Shown here in pieces: positions 8,190 to 16,806 of a stretch of DNA of 46,430 nucleotides. The stretch comes from Bacteroidaceae bacterium (lineage in GTDB: Bacteria; Bacteroidota; Bacteroidia; Bacteroidales; Bacteroidaceae), in assembly GCA_017616445.1 (NCBI GenBank), contig JAFZYE010000020.1, forward strand, positions 1-46,430. The letters run 5' to 3'. The notes beneath the pieces were generated by a model. That model did not search any database. It saw only the letters and a program-made list of their open reading frames with translations, and had not been told where the DNA came from. Numbering within the stretch: position 1 is the first letter of the stretch; each line of letters begins with the position of its first letter. The translations under genes and the position numbers were made by a program.

Positions 8190-10910
8190 TTATCCTTCCA
8201 CTGCTGCCTGCGCGGCGGCAAGGCGTGCGATTGGCACACGGAATGGAGAACATGATGCGTAGTTCATACCTACACGAGCACAGAACTTAACAGATGTCGG
8301 TTCACCTCCATGCTCACCGCAAATACCTGTGCGGAGTGTTGGACGTACGGCACGACCGTTCTCAACAGCCATCTTGATGAGCTGACCTACACCATTCTGG
8401 TCGAGTACCTGGAATGGGTCTACCTTCAAGATCTTCTTCTCGAGATATGCAGGCAAGAACGATGCGATATCGTCACGGCTGTAACCAAATGTCATCTGAG
8501 TGAGGTCGTTCGTTCCGAATGAGAAGTACTCTGCCTCTGTTGCGATACGTCCTGCTGTGAGGGCTGCACGAGGTATTTCAATCATCGTACCGATCTCGAA
8601 CTTGATTTCTACGCCTTCCTCTTCGAACACTTCCTTAGCCACCTTCTCGATGATTTCCTTCTGCTGCTTGAACTCATAGAGGATACCAATGAGTGGAACC
8701 ATGATTTCAGGACGTGGATCGAAGCCTTCCTTCTTCAGCTGGCAAGCAGCACCAAGGATGGCGCGAGTCTGCATAGCTGTGATTTCAGGGAATGTGATAC
8801 CCAGACGGCAACCACGGTGACCAAGCATTGGGTTGTTCTCAGCGAGTGAAGCTACACGCTTCTGGATTTCCTTCACGTCAACACCCATTTCCTTTGCCAT
8901 CGTTTCCTGTCCAGCGATATCGTGTGGGACGAACTCGTGGAGAGGTGGGTCAAGCAGACGGATGTTCACTGGCAGTCCGTCCATAGCCTTAAGGATGCCG
9001 TAGAAGTCAGCCTTCTGGTAAGGCAGCAACTTAGCAAGAGCCTTCTCGCGACCTTCAACATTGTCAGCAAGAATCATCTCACGCATAGCGATAATCTTCT
9101 GATCCTCGAAGAACATGTGCTCTGTACGAGTCAAACCGATACCCTTAGCACCGAATGCACGAGCTACCTGAGCATCGTGTGGAGTATCTGCATTGGTACG
9201 GATCTCCATCTTTGTGTACTTGTCGCAGAGATCCATTAGCTCCTTGAAGTCACCTGAGAGTTCAGCAGCCTTCGTTGGAACTTCACCTGCGTAAACCTGA
9301 CCTGTTGTACCATTCAAAGAGATGTAATCACCTTCTTTATATACAACGCCGTCAATTTCAACAGTCTTTGCCTTGTAGTCAACATTGATAGCACCAGCAC
9401 CTGATACACAGCACTTACCCATACCACGAGCAACAACAGCTGCGTGAGAGGTCATACCACCACGTGCAGTGAGGATACCCTCAGCTGAAGCCATACCTGC
9501 GAGGTCTTCTGGAGAAGTCTCGATACGTACCATGATTACTTTGTGACCCTCGTCGTGCCAAGCCTGAGCATCGTCTGCGTGGAACACAATCTGTCCGCAA
9601 GCAGCACCTGGAGATGCAGGCAGACCCTGGGTGATGACCTTAGCCTTCTGGAGAGCGAGCTTGTCGAATACCGGGTGGAGCAATTCGTCGAGTTTCTGAG
9701 GCTCGCAACGGAGCAACGCAGTCTTCTCGTCGATCAATCCTTCGTGGAGCAGATCCATAGCAATCTTCACCATTGCAGTACCTGTACGCTTACCGTTACG
9801 TGTCTGGAGGAACCAGAGCTTACCTTCTTGTACGGTGAACTCCATATCCTGCATGTCGTGATAGTGGTTCTCGAGCTTAGTCTGCAACTCATCCAGTTCC
9901 TTATAGAGAGCTGGCATAGCTTCTTCCATAGATGGGAACTTAGCAACACGCTCCTCTTCAGAGATGCCTGCACGCTCAGCCCAACGCTGTGAACCAATCT
10001 TTGTAATCTGCTGAGGAGTACGGATACCAGCAACTACGTCCTCACCCTGAGCATTGATAAGGTACTCACCGTTGAAGAGGTTTTCACCGTTACCAGCATC
10101 ACGAGAGAAGCAAACACCTGTTGCACTTGTGTCGCCCATGTTACCGAATACCATCGCCATGACAGATACAGCTGTACCCCACTCGTCTGGAATACCTTCC
10201 ATCTTACGATAGAGGATAGCGCGTTCGTTCATCCAGCTACGGAACACAGCACAGATAGCACCCCAAAGCTGTGTGATTGGGTCTTCTGGGAAGTCACTTC
10301 CTGTCTGTTTCTTGATAGCTGTCTTGAACAACTCAACAAGTTTCTTCAGTGACTCTACAGACAGGTCCTTGTCAAGCTCTACGCCCTGCTCTTCCTTCAC
10401 TTTTTCGATGATTGCCTCGAATGGGTCAATATCTTCCTTGTTTACTGGCTTCATTCCAAGCACCACGTCTCCGTACATCTGTACGAAACGACGGTAAGAA
10501 TCGTAAACGAAGTGAGGATTCTTGGTCTTTGCAACCATTCCTTCAGCTACTGTGTCGTTCAAACCAAGGTTGAGGATAGTGTCCATCATACCAGGCATAG
10601 AAGCACGAGCACCTGAACGTACAGAAACGAGCAGCGGATTGGTAGCATCGCCAAACTTGCAGTTCATCAGCTTCTCGATATGCTTAACTGCTGCTAACAC
10701 ATCGTCCTGAAGCAAAGCAACGATTTTGTCCTGACCTACTTCATAATACTCATTACAAGTATCAGTCGTAATAGTAAAGCCTGGAGGAACAGGAACTCCG
10801 ATGAGGTTCATCTCCGCAAGGTTTGCACCTTTACCGCCAAGCAATTCTCTCATGTTGGCATTACCTTCGGCTTGTCCGTTACCGAAAGTATAAACTCTTT
10901 TTTGACTCAT
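8190..10910 (-). CDS. ppdK: pyruvate, phosphate dikinase
   Basis: PPDK interconverts pyruvate, ATP and phosphate with PEP, AMP and pyrophosphate. It links pyruvate to gluconeogenesis and fermentative C4 metabolism in Bacteroidota. The 906-residue product matches the full family length. The ATP-grasp N-terminal domain carries ELLGGKGANLAEM. The central swivelling domain has the phospho-histidine motif GGMTSHAAVVARGMGK. The C-terminal TIM barrel has GIGLTRTEHMFFE, SFGTNDLTQMTFG and the end motif GICGEHGG with the catalytic Cys. The start ATG at 10910 lies about 50 nt below a consensus promoter. It is monocistronic, ends at the shared terminator, and is divergent from the CapA/NlpC gene. Confidence 0.97.
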   Translation of the reverse strand: MSQKRVYTFGNGQAEGNANMRELLGGKGANLAEMNLIGVPVPPGFTITTDTCNEYYEVGQDKIVALLQDDVLAAVKHIEKLMNCKFGDATNPLLVSVRSGARASMPGMMDTILNLGLNDTVAEGMVAKTKNPHFVYDSYRRFVQMYGDVVLGMKPVNKEDIDPFEAIIEKVKEEQGVELDKDLSVESLKKLVELFKTAIKKQTGSDFPEDPITQLWGAICAVFRSWMNERAILYRKMEGIPDEWGTAVSVMAMVFGNMGDTSATGVCFSRDAGNGENLFNGEYLINAQGEDVVAGIRTPQQITKIGSQRWAERAGISEEERVAKFPSMEEAMPALYKELDELQTKLENHYHDMQDMEFTVQEGKLWFLQTRNGKRTGTAMVKIAMDLLHEGLIDEKTALLRCEPQKLDELLHPVFDKLALQKAKVITQGLPASPGAACGQIVFHADDAQAWHDEGHKVIMVRIETSPEDLAGMASAEGILTARGGMTSHAAVVARGMGKCCVSGAGAINVDYKAKTVEIDGVVYKEGDYISLNGTTGQVYAGEVPTKAAELSGDFKELMDLCDKYTKMEIRTNADTPHDAQVARAFGAKGIGLTRTEHMFFEDQKIIAMREMILADNVEGREKALAKLLPYQKADFYGILKAMDGLPVNIRLLDPPLHEFVPHDIAGQETMAKEMGVDVKEIQKRVASLAENNPMLGHRGCRLGITFPEITAMQTRAILGAACQLKKEGFDPRPEIMVPLIGILYEFKQQKEIIEKVAKEVFEEEGVEIKFEIGTMIEIPRAALTAGRIATEAEYFSFGTNDLTQMTFGYSRDDIASFLPAYLEKKILKVDPFQVLDQNGVGQLIKMAVENGRAVRPTLRTGICGEHGGEPTSVKFCARVGMNYASCSPFRVPIARLAAAQAAVEG

Positions 10911-10965
10911 AATTAAAAACTAAAAAATTTATAACATGTTTAAATTAGTTGCTATAGAAAGTCTG

Positions 10966-10997
10966 CAAAGATAGTGATTTCTTGCTGACTAAACAAA
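10966..10997 (-). promoter_or_regulatory. promoter of ppdK
   Basis: On the minus strand, TTTG (CAAA at 10994-10997), 20 bp, then TATCTTTG (CAAAGATA at 10966-10973). A complete TTTG/TAnnTTTG pair. Confidence 0.85.
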
Positions 10998-11012
10998 TTT
11001 TAAGCGATTTTT

Positions 11013-11044
11013 TTTGCATAAAACCTGCAAAATCACTAACTTTG
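11013..11044 (+). promoter_or_regulatory. promoter of the CapA-like/NlpC-P60 gene
   Basis: TTTG at 11013-11016, 20 bp, then TAACTTTG at 11037-11044. It sits back to back with the ppdK promoter, the two -33 boxes being only about 15 bp apart, so a regulator bound here could affect both genes. Confidence 0.85.
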
Positions 11045-11080
11045 CACTTCGAAATACGAAAACCGATTATAGATTTAGCG

Positions 11081-12547
11081 ATGAAGTCTTCTAATTATAT
11101 ATATATTGTTGTCGCATTGATGTTCTTTGTTCTGGGGGAATTGACGATGAAAGCCCAGAACCAAGTGAAACTGATTTTTACCGGTGAGGTAAATGTCGGT
11201 AACAACTATGGAATGCGTTACCAGCAACAAGTTGATGCAGAGAAAATCTTTGCCAATGTGACAGACAAACTGAAATCTGCCAATGCCGCCTTCGGCACAC
11301 TTGGCACAGTACTGATTGATGCGGACGGCACACCAAACAAAGCCAACATGATTGGCACACGTAAACTGATTCGCATGTCTGCCGACTACGCCACATCATT
11401 GGCACAATCAGGGTTCACAGCATTGAGTCTGGCCAACTCTCACGTCAGCGATTTTGGTGTTGAAGGTGTACAGACTACGATGAATGCCATACAAGCCAAC
11501 AACATCGAATTCGCAGGATTGAAGTCATTACAAGAATATAAGGTGTTTGACCGAGGTGGATTGAAATATGGGTTTATCGCCTTCGGTACATCCATACACA
11601 CACTCTCGATGAGCGACTCTACCACCATACGTCAATTGGTAGCGGGGTTGGATGACCAGTGCGACATCGTGGTAGTTGCGTTCAGTTTTAACGAGACAGA
11701 AAGTAGTCTGAAAAGTGGGTTGAACCCATCAACCAACCGCAACCTGTTTATGAACTGCGCTATTGCATTTGCACATACATGTATCGATGCCGGAGCCGAT
11801 GTCGTTTACGGAAACGGACATAATCTGCCTCAGCCACTGGAGTTATACAAAGACAAGCTGATTATCTACGGACTTGGCAATTTCTGTACACCTTATGGAG
11901 CCACTTACATGGGCGAGATGGGTGCAGCTCCCATGATTGAGGCCAATGTGTTTACCGACGGTACGTTCAAGGACGGGCACATCATCTCCTATCGTCAACA
12001 GAATGTGACGGGACCACATCTGGACGCGTCGAACGAAGCATTGAAAATCATCAAGGCTCAGACCACCCGTTTCTTTCCAAAAACACCTTTGCAGATTGAG
12101 GACAACGGTGCAATCATCTCTACCTCCGAATCGGCCTATGCAGTTGCATTGAAGATTCTGGCAGAGGCACAGACTCACAAAGGGAAACGCTATCGTTATG
12201 GCACGATGGGGCCAACCACTTTCGACTGTTCAGGATTCACAGGGTTTGTCTTTGCAAAGTTCGGCTATAAGCTCAACCGTTCGGCTGCCGGTCAGTATCA
12301 GCAGGGAACACCTGTCGACCGCAAGAACCTTCGTCCTGGCGACCTGGTATTCTTCACCCGTTCGTCCGTACACGGCGCAGGACATGTGGGAATCGTATAT
12401 AGTGTGGACAAAAAGAACAACAACTTCAAGTTTATTCATGCCGCAGTTTCCAAAGGTATCACAATCGACGACTTTGGAACATCAGCCTATTACATCAAGC
12501 GTTATGTTGGTGCCAAACGAGTCATTGACGTTTTGCCACACGAATGA
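11081..12547 (+). CDS. CapA-like (PGA_cap) domain fused to an NlpC/P60 peptidase
   Basis: The product is 488 residues from the ATG at 11081, chosen because the promoter ends at 11044 and earlier starts would be untranscribed. After a signal peptide (about residues 1-25), residues 30-330 resemble the CapA/PGA_cap metallophosphoesterase fold. The usual metal ligands are altered: GD becomes GE (TGEVNVG), ANNH becomes LANSHVSDFG, HWG becomes AFSFNE, and GGHPHV becomes GNGHNLPQP. The C-terminal 120 residues are an NlpC/P60 cysteine peptidase with FDCSGF (Cys about 383), GHVGIVY (His about 435) and FIHAAV (His about 453), all intact. A periplasmic or surface cell-wall endopeptidase with a non-catalytic CapA module is the best reading. 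Compare the canonical CapA protein at 34730. Confidence 0.8.
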   Translation: MKSSNYIYIVVALMFFVLGELTMKAQNQVKLIFTGEVNVGNNYGMRYQQQVDAEKIFANVTDKLKSANAAFGTLGTVLIDADGTPNKANMIGTRKLIRMSADYATSLAQSGFTALSLANSHVSDFGVEGVQTTMNAIQANNIEFAGLKSLQEYKVFDRGGLKYGFIAFGTSIHTLSMSDSTTIRQLVAGLDDQCDIVVVAFSFNETESSLKSGLNPSTNRNLFMNCAIAFAHTCIDAGADVVYGNGHNLPQPLELYKDKLIIYGLGNFCTPYGATYMGEMGAAPMIEANVFTDGTFKDGHIISYRQQNVTGPHLDASNEALKIIKAQTTRFFPKTPLQIEDNGAIISTSESAYAVALKILAEAQTHKGKRYRYGTMGPTTFDCSGFTGFVFAKFGYKLNRSAAGQYQQGTPVDRKNLRPGDLVFFTRSSVHGAGHVGIVYSVDKKNNNFKFIHAAVSKGITIDDFGTSAYYIKRYVGAKRVIDVLPHE

Positions 12548-12635
12548 TAAATTTCAATAATGTTTATAGCATATAGTTGACTGTTTATAGCCAGTTTAAT
12601 TCGTTTTACAGTTCAAATTGTCACCGAAAATGCAT

Positions 12636-12690
12636 TTTGTTATGCATTATGCATTATGAATACTGAATTATTTCGTAACTTTGCAACTCA
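12636..12690 (+). promoter_or_regulatory. repeat-type promoter of the CotH gene
   Basis: ATGCATTATGCATTATGAA, then TGAATTATTTCGTAACTTTGCA, with the -7 element TAACTTTG at 12676-12683. This is a shorter relative of the promoter repeats upstream of panC and pyrB. The leader to the ATG at 12770 is about 80 nt. Confidence 0.75.
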
Positions 12691-12769
12691 AATGGACCTT
12701 TTTAGTTAAAGCAAACTAAACCAATTACATAGATTGTAAATCAAATAAAAAAAAATATCAGTCAAATCA

Positions 12770-15700
12770 ATGAAAAAAAGTTTATGTTTGGTTGCATTGA
12801 CGATGTTGTCATGCTTCCAATTGGCGAATGCACAAACACTTGTAGTAAACGAAATCATGGCGCGTAACATCGATATGATGCTCGACCCGTCGTACAACTA
12901 TGGTGGATGGATTGAATTGTACAACCCCACCGATGCAGCCATCAGTCTGAATGGCATGTTTATCAGTAATGATACGATTCCTTCCAACCGTACCAACACA
13001 AACTCATCTCACACCGCACAACTGACGTCATCTCACGGTTCTGTTCCTGCAAAGGGATACAAGACACTGTGGTTCGACCACTACGATGCAGGTAGCTCTG
13101 GTGGCTGGGGTGGCAACACAGGTAGCACACTCGGCAAGAATCAGATTAAATTCAAAATCAGACCTGATGGCGACACGCTCTATATCTACGATAAGAATCG
13201 CAAACTCATCATCACCCAGATTAGCCCAAAGGCTATTGCGCGTACAAGCTTTGCACGTAAGACCGATGGAGGCGATGAATGGGGCTACACAGCTACTCCT
13301 ACAGAAGGTAAATCAAATGCAAACTGCCTCTTCTGCAGTGAGCAGCTAGAAGAACCTCAGGTAGACCGACCAGGAACAGTCTATACCCAGAGTTTCGTTG
13401 CACATGTCAACATTCCAGAGGGTGCCACCCTCCGCTATACCACCGATGGCACTACCCCAACCCTCGAAAACGGTTCGACCAGCGAAGATGGAGAGTTCCA
13501 GATTGCAAAAAAGAGTTATGTATATCGTTTCCGACTTTATAAGGACGGCTATCTCCCAAGTGCCGTTGTGACACGCTCATATATCTACAACGACCAAGAT
13601 TACTACCTCCCAGTTGTCTCTGTCGTTACCGACAGCAAGAACCTATACGACGATATGATGGGTGTTCTTGTTGACGGTAAGAACGGAATCGGCGGAAATG
13701 GCGGTAACAACAATGCGAACAGCAACAAGAACCGTCCTTGGGAACGTCCTGTCAACTTCGAATACCTCGTTCCTGACACCGTCGAGGAATACAGCATGGC
13801 ACTCAATCAGGAAGTAGATCTTGAAGTCAGCGGTGGTTGGAGCCGCCACTTCCCGCCTTCACCATCTTTCAAGCTGAAGGCAGGCAAGCTTTATGGCAAC
13901 AAAGAATTCGACTACCCTATCTTCACCCAGAAGCCATACACCAAAAACAAAGCCATCATTGTACGTAACGGTGGTAATGACTGCGATTGTCGCATTGTCG
14001 ATGCATCCATCCACGAAATGCTGAGCAGCAGCGGATTCCACGTTGATTGTCAAGCATACCAACCTACTCACGTGTTCATCAATGGTGAATACAAGTATAT
14101 GTTCAATCTCCGCGAGACCAACAACAAGAACTTCGCATACGCAAACTACGGCATCGATACAGACGAAGTCGATCAGTTTGAGTACGCAGGTGGAGGCTAT
14201 GCACAAAAAGAAGGAGATGATGTTGCGTTCGTTGAATGGACAACACTATGTAACGACCTCTCATCCAATCCCAACGATGAAGACATTTGGCGCCAGATTT
14301 GTGAACGCTGCGATATTGACGAGATATGTAATTATTTCGCTGCCGAAATCTATATCGGCTCACAGGACTGGATTTCAAACAATAATAACATCAAAGGATT
14401 CCGCGACCGTAACGGTGGTAAATTCCATATCATCCTCATGGACGTAGACGAAGGCTTCAAACGTACGGACCTCTTCAACCAGTTCAACGCCAACAAAACC
14501 GGCAACAACCAAGGCGGCAATGACCCTTGGGGCGGCGGCTGGGGCGGCGGCGGAAGCTGGTTCGACAACAAGTCGATGAAAGACCTGCTCTCCAACCTCC
14601 TTACCAAGCCTTCTTTCAGACGCCAGTTCATCGACACCTACACGGTTGTTGCAGGTAGCATTTTCGAATCTACCCGTGTAACTAAAATCATGAACCGCAT
14701 GGCTAGAGTCACTCAGGCTGCCCTCGACCTCGAAGGCAAGAGCCCATGGACAGCACAAGGTCGCCACAACGGTTCCAACCTCGACATATCAGGTAGAGAT
14801 TTGCTCAACGATATCACGAACAAGTCAAAACGTGCCGAGCGTATCCGTGTCATGCAGAACTTCTTCTCACTCGATAATCCTTATGATGTAACAATCCAGA
14901 CCAACCTCGACAAGGCTGAGCTGATGCTTAACGATGTAAAGATTCCTACAGGTAAACTCGAAGGATCTGTATTCGCTCCTGCCACATTGAGGGCAATTGC
15001 ACCATCTGGCTATGCGTTTAAGGGATGGATTGTAGACGGAAGCGCAGCTGTCACTACAACAGAGATCATCAAGGATGCCGACGCTTGGCAGTATTATGAC
15101 CAAGGTTCGCTCGACGGTCAGAACTGGCAGTCGCCGGACTACAACGCTACCGGATGGAAATCAGGTGCCGCACCGCTCGGCTATAACAACCAGAACAGCG
15201 TCACCACAAAACTAAACTATGGTTCCGACACCAACAACAAACGTCCTACCTATTATTTCCGTCGTCAGTTCAATTTGACGAAAGCACCTGATGCAAAACA
15301 AACATTCAACTTCTCATACTCTGTCGATGATGGATGCATCATCTACATCAACGGAACAGAGGTGCATCGTGCCAACATGCCCGAAGGTGATGTTACCTAC
15401 GATGTTTTCTCAAACTCAGTCGAAGGTCAGATGGCTACAGGTTCATTCAGCATCGACCCTGCCCTACTCAATCAAGGCAGCAACGTAATTACCGTAGAAG
15501 TACACAACAACAACGCTCCGTCATCCGACATCTACTGGTCAGGCAACCTCATACTTAACGAGCAGGCAGGCGATGGTGGGCTCATCAACGAAGGCAACCC
15601 AGAACTCAACCTTGATGGTATCGCTTCTACTGCCAGTCACACCACGATCACAGCACAGTTTGAGCCAATTGCCGATGAGCAGATTATAGAGAATCGTGAA

Positions 15701-16576
15701 CAGGTGGCTTACGCACCAATCCGCGTCAACGAAATAAGTGCAGGTAACGACATTTATGTCAACGAGCACTACAAGAAGAACGACTGGTTTGAGCTCTACA
15801 ACGCTACCGACATGACCATTGACGTAGCAGGACTCTATGTGAGCGATAATCCCAAAAAGCCACAGAAGTACCAAATTCCAACAGGTAATCCAGACGTAAA
15901 GACCACCATCAAACCAGGTGGTAAACTCATCATCTGGGCTGATAAGCTCGAAACGGGAAGTTCTGTATTCACATACCAACCACTTGGCGTTGCACGTGAA
16001 GGAATCTACTTCGCCAACATCCACTCAGGATTCAAACTCAGTAACGATGAAGGCAAGGCGCAAGAGGTCATGATCACCTCATCCGAAGAGTTTATCGCAA
16101 ACAACCCTGAGTTCTGCGAAGCGCACCCGTCGTTCAAGTACTTTGCAGACCACCTCGTCTATCCAGCACACAAGCACGATCAGACTGTGGGACGTTATCC
16201 TGATGGAGGAAACGACCTCTACATCATGAACCGTCCAACCATTGCACAGACCAACTCGCTCCACTCTTGCGACACATTCATCGGAGTCGACGATGGTGTA
16301 ATTATCAAGACACCAGATGCCATCGATGCCATCCTTGCAGAAAACTCTACAGTCAGCGTCCGCTTTGCTGGTACAGAACTCCAGATTGAAGGCACAACTG
16401 CAACCGTACAGCTCGACATTTACTCAGCAGCAGGACAGCATCAGTTGAGTCAGACTGTCAGCCTCACAGCAGGCAATGCATCTGTAACAGTAAGCAACCT
16501 CCCTGCTGGCATCTATGTTGCCAGCGTGAAGGGTACTAGCAGCAAAGCAGCCAGCTGCAAGTTCATGATTCGATAA
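12770..16576 (+). CDS. large T9SS-exported CotH / lamin-tail domain protein
   Basis: The product is 1268 residues. A signal peptide (1-21, ending ANAQ) is followed by a lamin-tail domain (about 23-130, VVNEIMARN...WIELYNPTDAAI). A chitobiase-C-terminal-like Ig domain (about 205-270, LRYTTDGTTPTLENGS) comes next, then a CotH-kinase-like region (about 280-720) with EIYIGSQDWISNNNN and FHIILMDVDEGF. Inside it is a Gly/Asn/Trp-rich insertion (GGNDPWGGGWGGGGSW). A beta-sandwich segment (about 765-930, SYSVDDGCIIYINGTEV) and a second lamin-tail domain (about 980-1130) follow. The end (LPAGIYVASVKG...CKFMIR) is a type A T9SS sorting domain, so secretion through the outer membrane is expected. CotH relatives are atypical kinases of secreted proteins; whether this one is active cannot be judged here. 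Confidence 0.85.
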   Translation: MKKSLCLVALTMLSCFQLANAQTLVVNEIMARNIDMMLDPSYNYGGWIELYNPTDAAISLNGMFISNDTIPSNRTNTNSSHTAQLTSSHGSVPAKGYKTLWFDHYDAGSSGGWGGNTGSTLGKNQIKFKIRPDGDTLYIYDKNRKLIITQISPKAIARTSFARKTDGGDEWGYTATPTEGKSNANCLFCSEQLEEPQVDRPGTVYTQSFVAHVNIPEGATLRYTTDGTTPTLENGSTSEDGEFQIAKKSYVYRFRLYKDGYLPSAVVTRSYIYNDQDYYLPVVSVVTDSKNLYDDMMGVLVDGKNGIGGNGGNNNANSNKNRPWERPVNFEYLVPDTVEEYSMALNQEVDLEVSGGWSRHFPPSPSFKLKAGKLYGNKEFDYPIFTQKPYTKNKAIIVRNGGNDCDCRIVDASIHEMLSSSGFHVDCQAYQPTHVFINGEYKYMFNLRETNNKNFAYANYGIDTDEVDQFEYAGGGYAQKEGDDVAFVEWTTLCNDLSSNPNDEDIWRQICERCDIDEICNYFAAEIYIGSQDWISNNNNIKGFRDRNGGKFHIILMDVDEGFKRTDLFNQFNANKTGNNQGGNDPWGGGWGGGGSWFDNKSMKDLLSNLLTKPSFRRQFIDTYTVVAGSIFESTRVTKIMNRMARVTQAALDLEGKSPWTAQGRHNGSNLDISGRDLLNDITNKSKRAERIRVMQNFFSLDNPYDVTIQTNLDKAELMLNDVKIPTGKLEGSVFAPATLRAIAPSGYAFKGWIVDGSAAVTTTEIIKDADAWQYYDQGSLDGQNWQSPDYNATGWKSGAAPLGYNNQNSVTTKLNYGSDTNNKRPTYYFRRQFNLTKAPDAKQTFNFSYSVDDGCIIYINGTEVHRANMPEGDVTYDVFSNSVEGQMATGSFSIDPALLNQGSNVITVEVHNNNAPSSDIYWSGNLILNEQAGDGGLINEGNPELNLDGIASTASHTTITAQFEPIADEQIIENREQVAYAPIRVNEISAGNDIYVNEHYKKNDWFELYNATDMTIDVAGLYVSDNPKKPQKYQIPTGNPDVKTTIKPGGKLIIWADKLETGSSVFTYQPLGVAREGIYFANIHSGFKLSNDEGKAQEVMITSSEEFIANNPEFCEAHPSFKYFADHLVYPAHKHDQTVGRYPDGGNDLYIMNRPTIAQTNSLHSCDTFIGVDDGVIIKTPDAIDAILAENSTVSVRFAGTELQIEGTTATVQLDIYSAAGQHQLSQTVSLTAGNASVTVSNLPAGIYVASVKGTSSKAASCKFMIR

Positions 16577-16600
16577 GTCATACCATATTCTATACACAAC

Positions 16601-16635
16601 GAAGGGCGTAGCACATAGCTATGCCCTTCATCTTT
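16601..16635 (+). terminator. terminator after the CotH gene
   Basis: GAAGGGC (16601-16607) pairs with GCCCTTC (16623-16629), with extra TAGC/GCTA pairing in the loop region, followed by a short T-rich ATCTTTT. Confidence 0.75.
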
Positions 16636-16766
16636 TCCGGGATTGAACTGGAGTACACATTCTATTACTCCTTCAACTATCGATTGTTGAGGTTGTTATT
16701 GTTGGTGTATCTTTGACGCAAAAACACGTAGAAGAGAGGGAACATATCGGAAAAATTCGAAAAAAG

Positions 16767-16798
16767 TTTGGTTATTCTCACGATTTGCATTATCTTTG
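16767..16798 (+). promoter_or_regulatory. promoter of ygiQ giving an almost leaderless mRNA
   Basis: TTTG at 16767-16770, 20 bp, then TATCTTTG at 16791-16798. The first usable ATG is at 16807, only 8 bp after the -7 element. Confidence 0.8.
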
Positions 16799-16806
16799 TC
16801 AACAGA

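Noticed and set aside
10982..11080. N-terminal extension of the CapA/NlpC protein
   Set aside because: The consensus promoter at 11013-11044 lies inside it, and a signal peptide starts at 11081.
16768..16806. N-terminal extension of YgiQ from an ATG at 16768
   Set aside because: It overlaps the promoter; the -7 element at 16791-16798 is inside it and family members start near the ATG at 16807.
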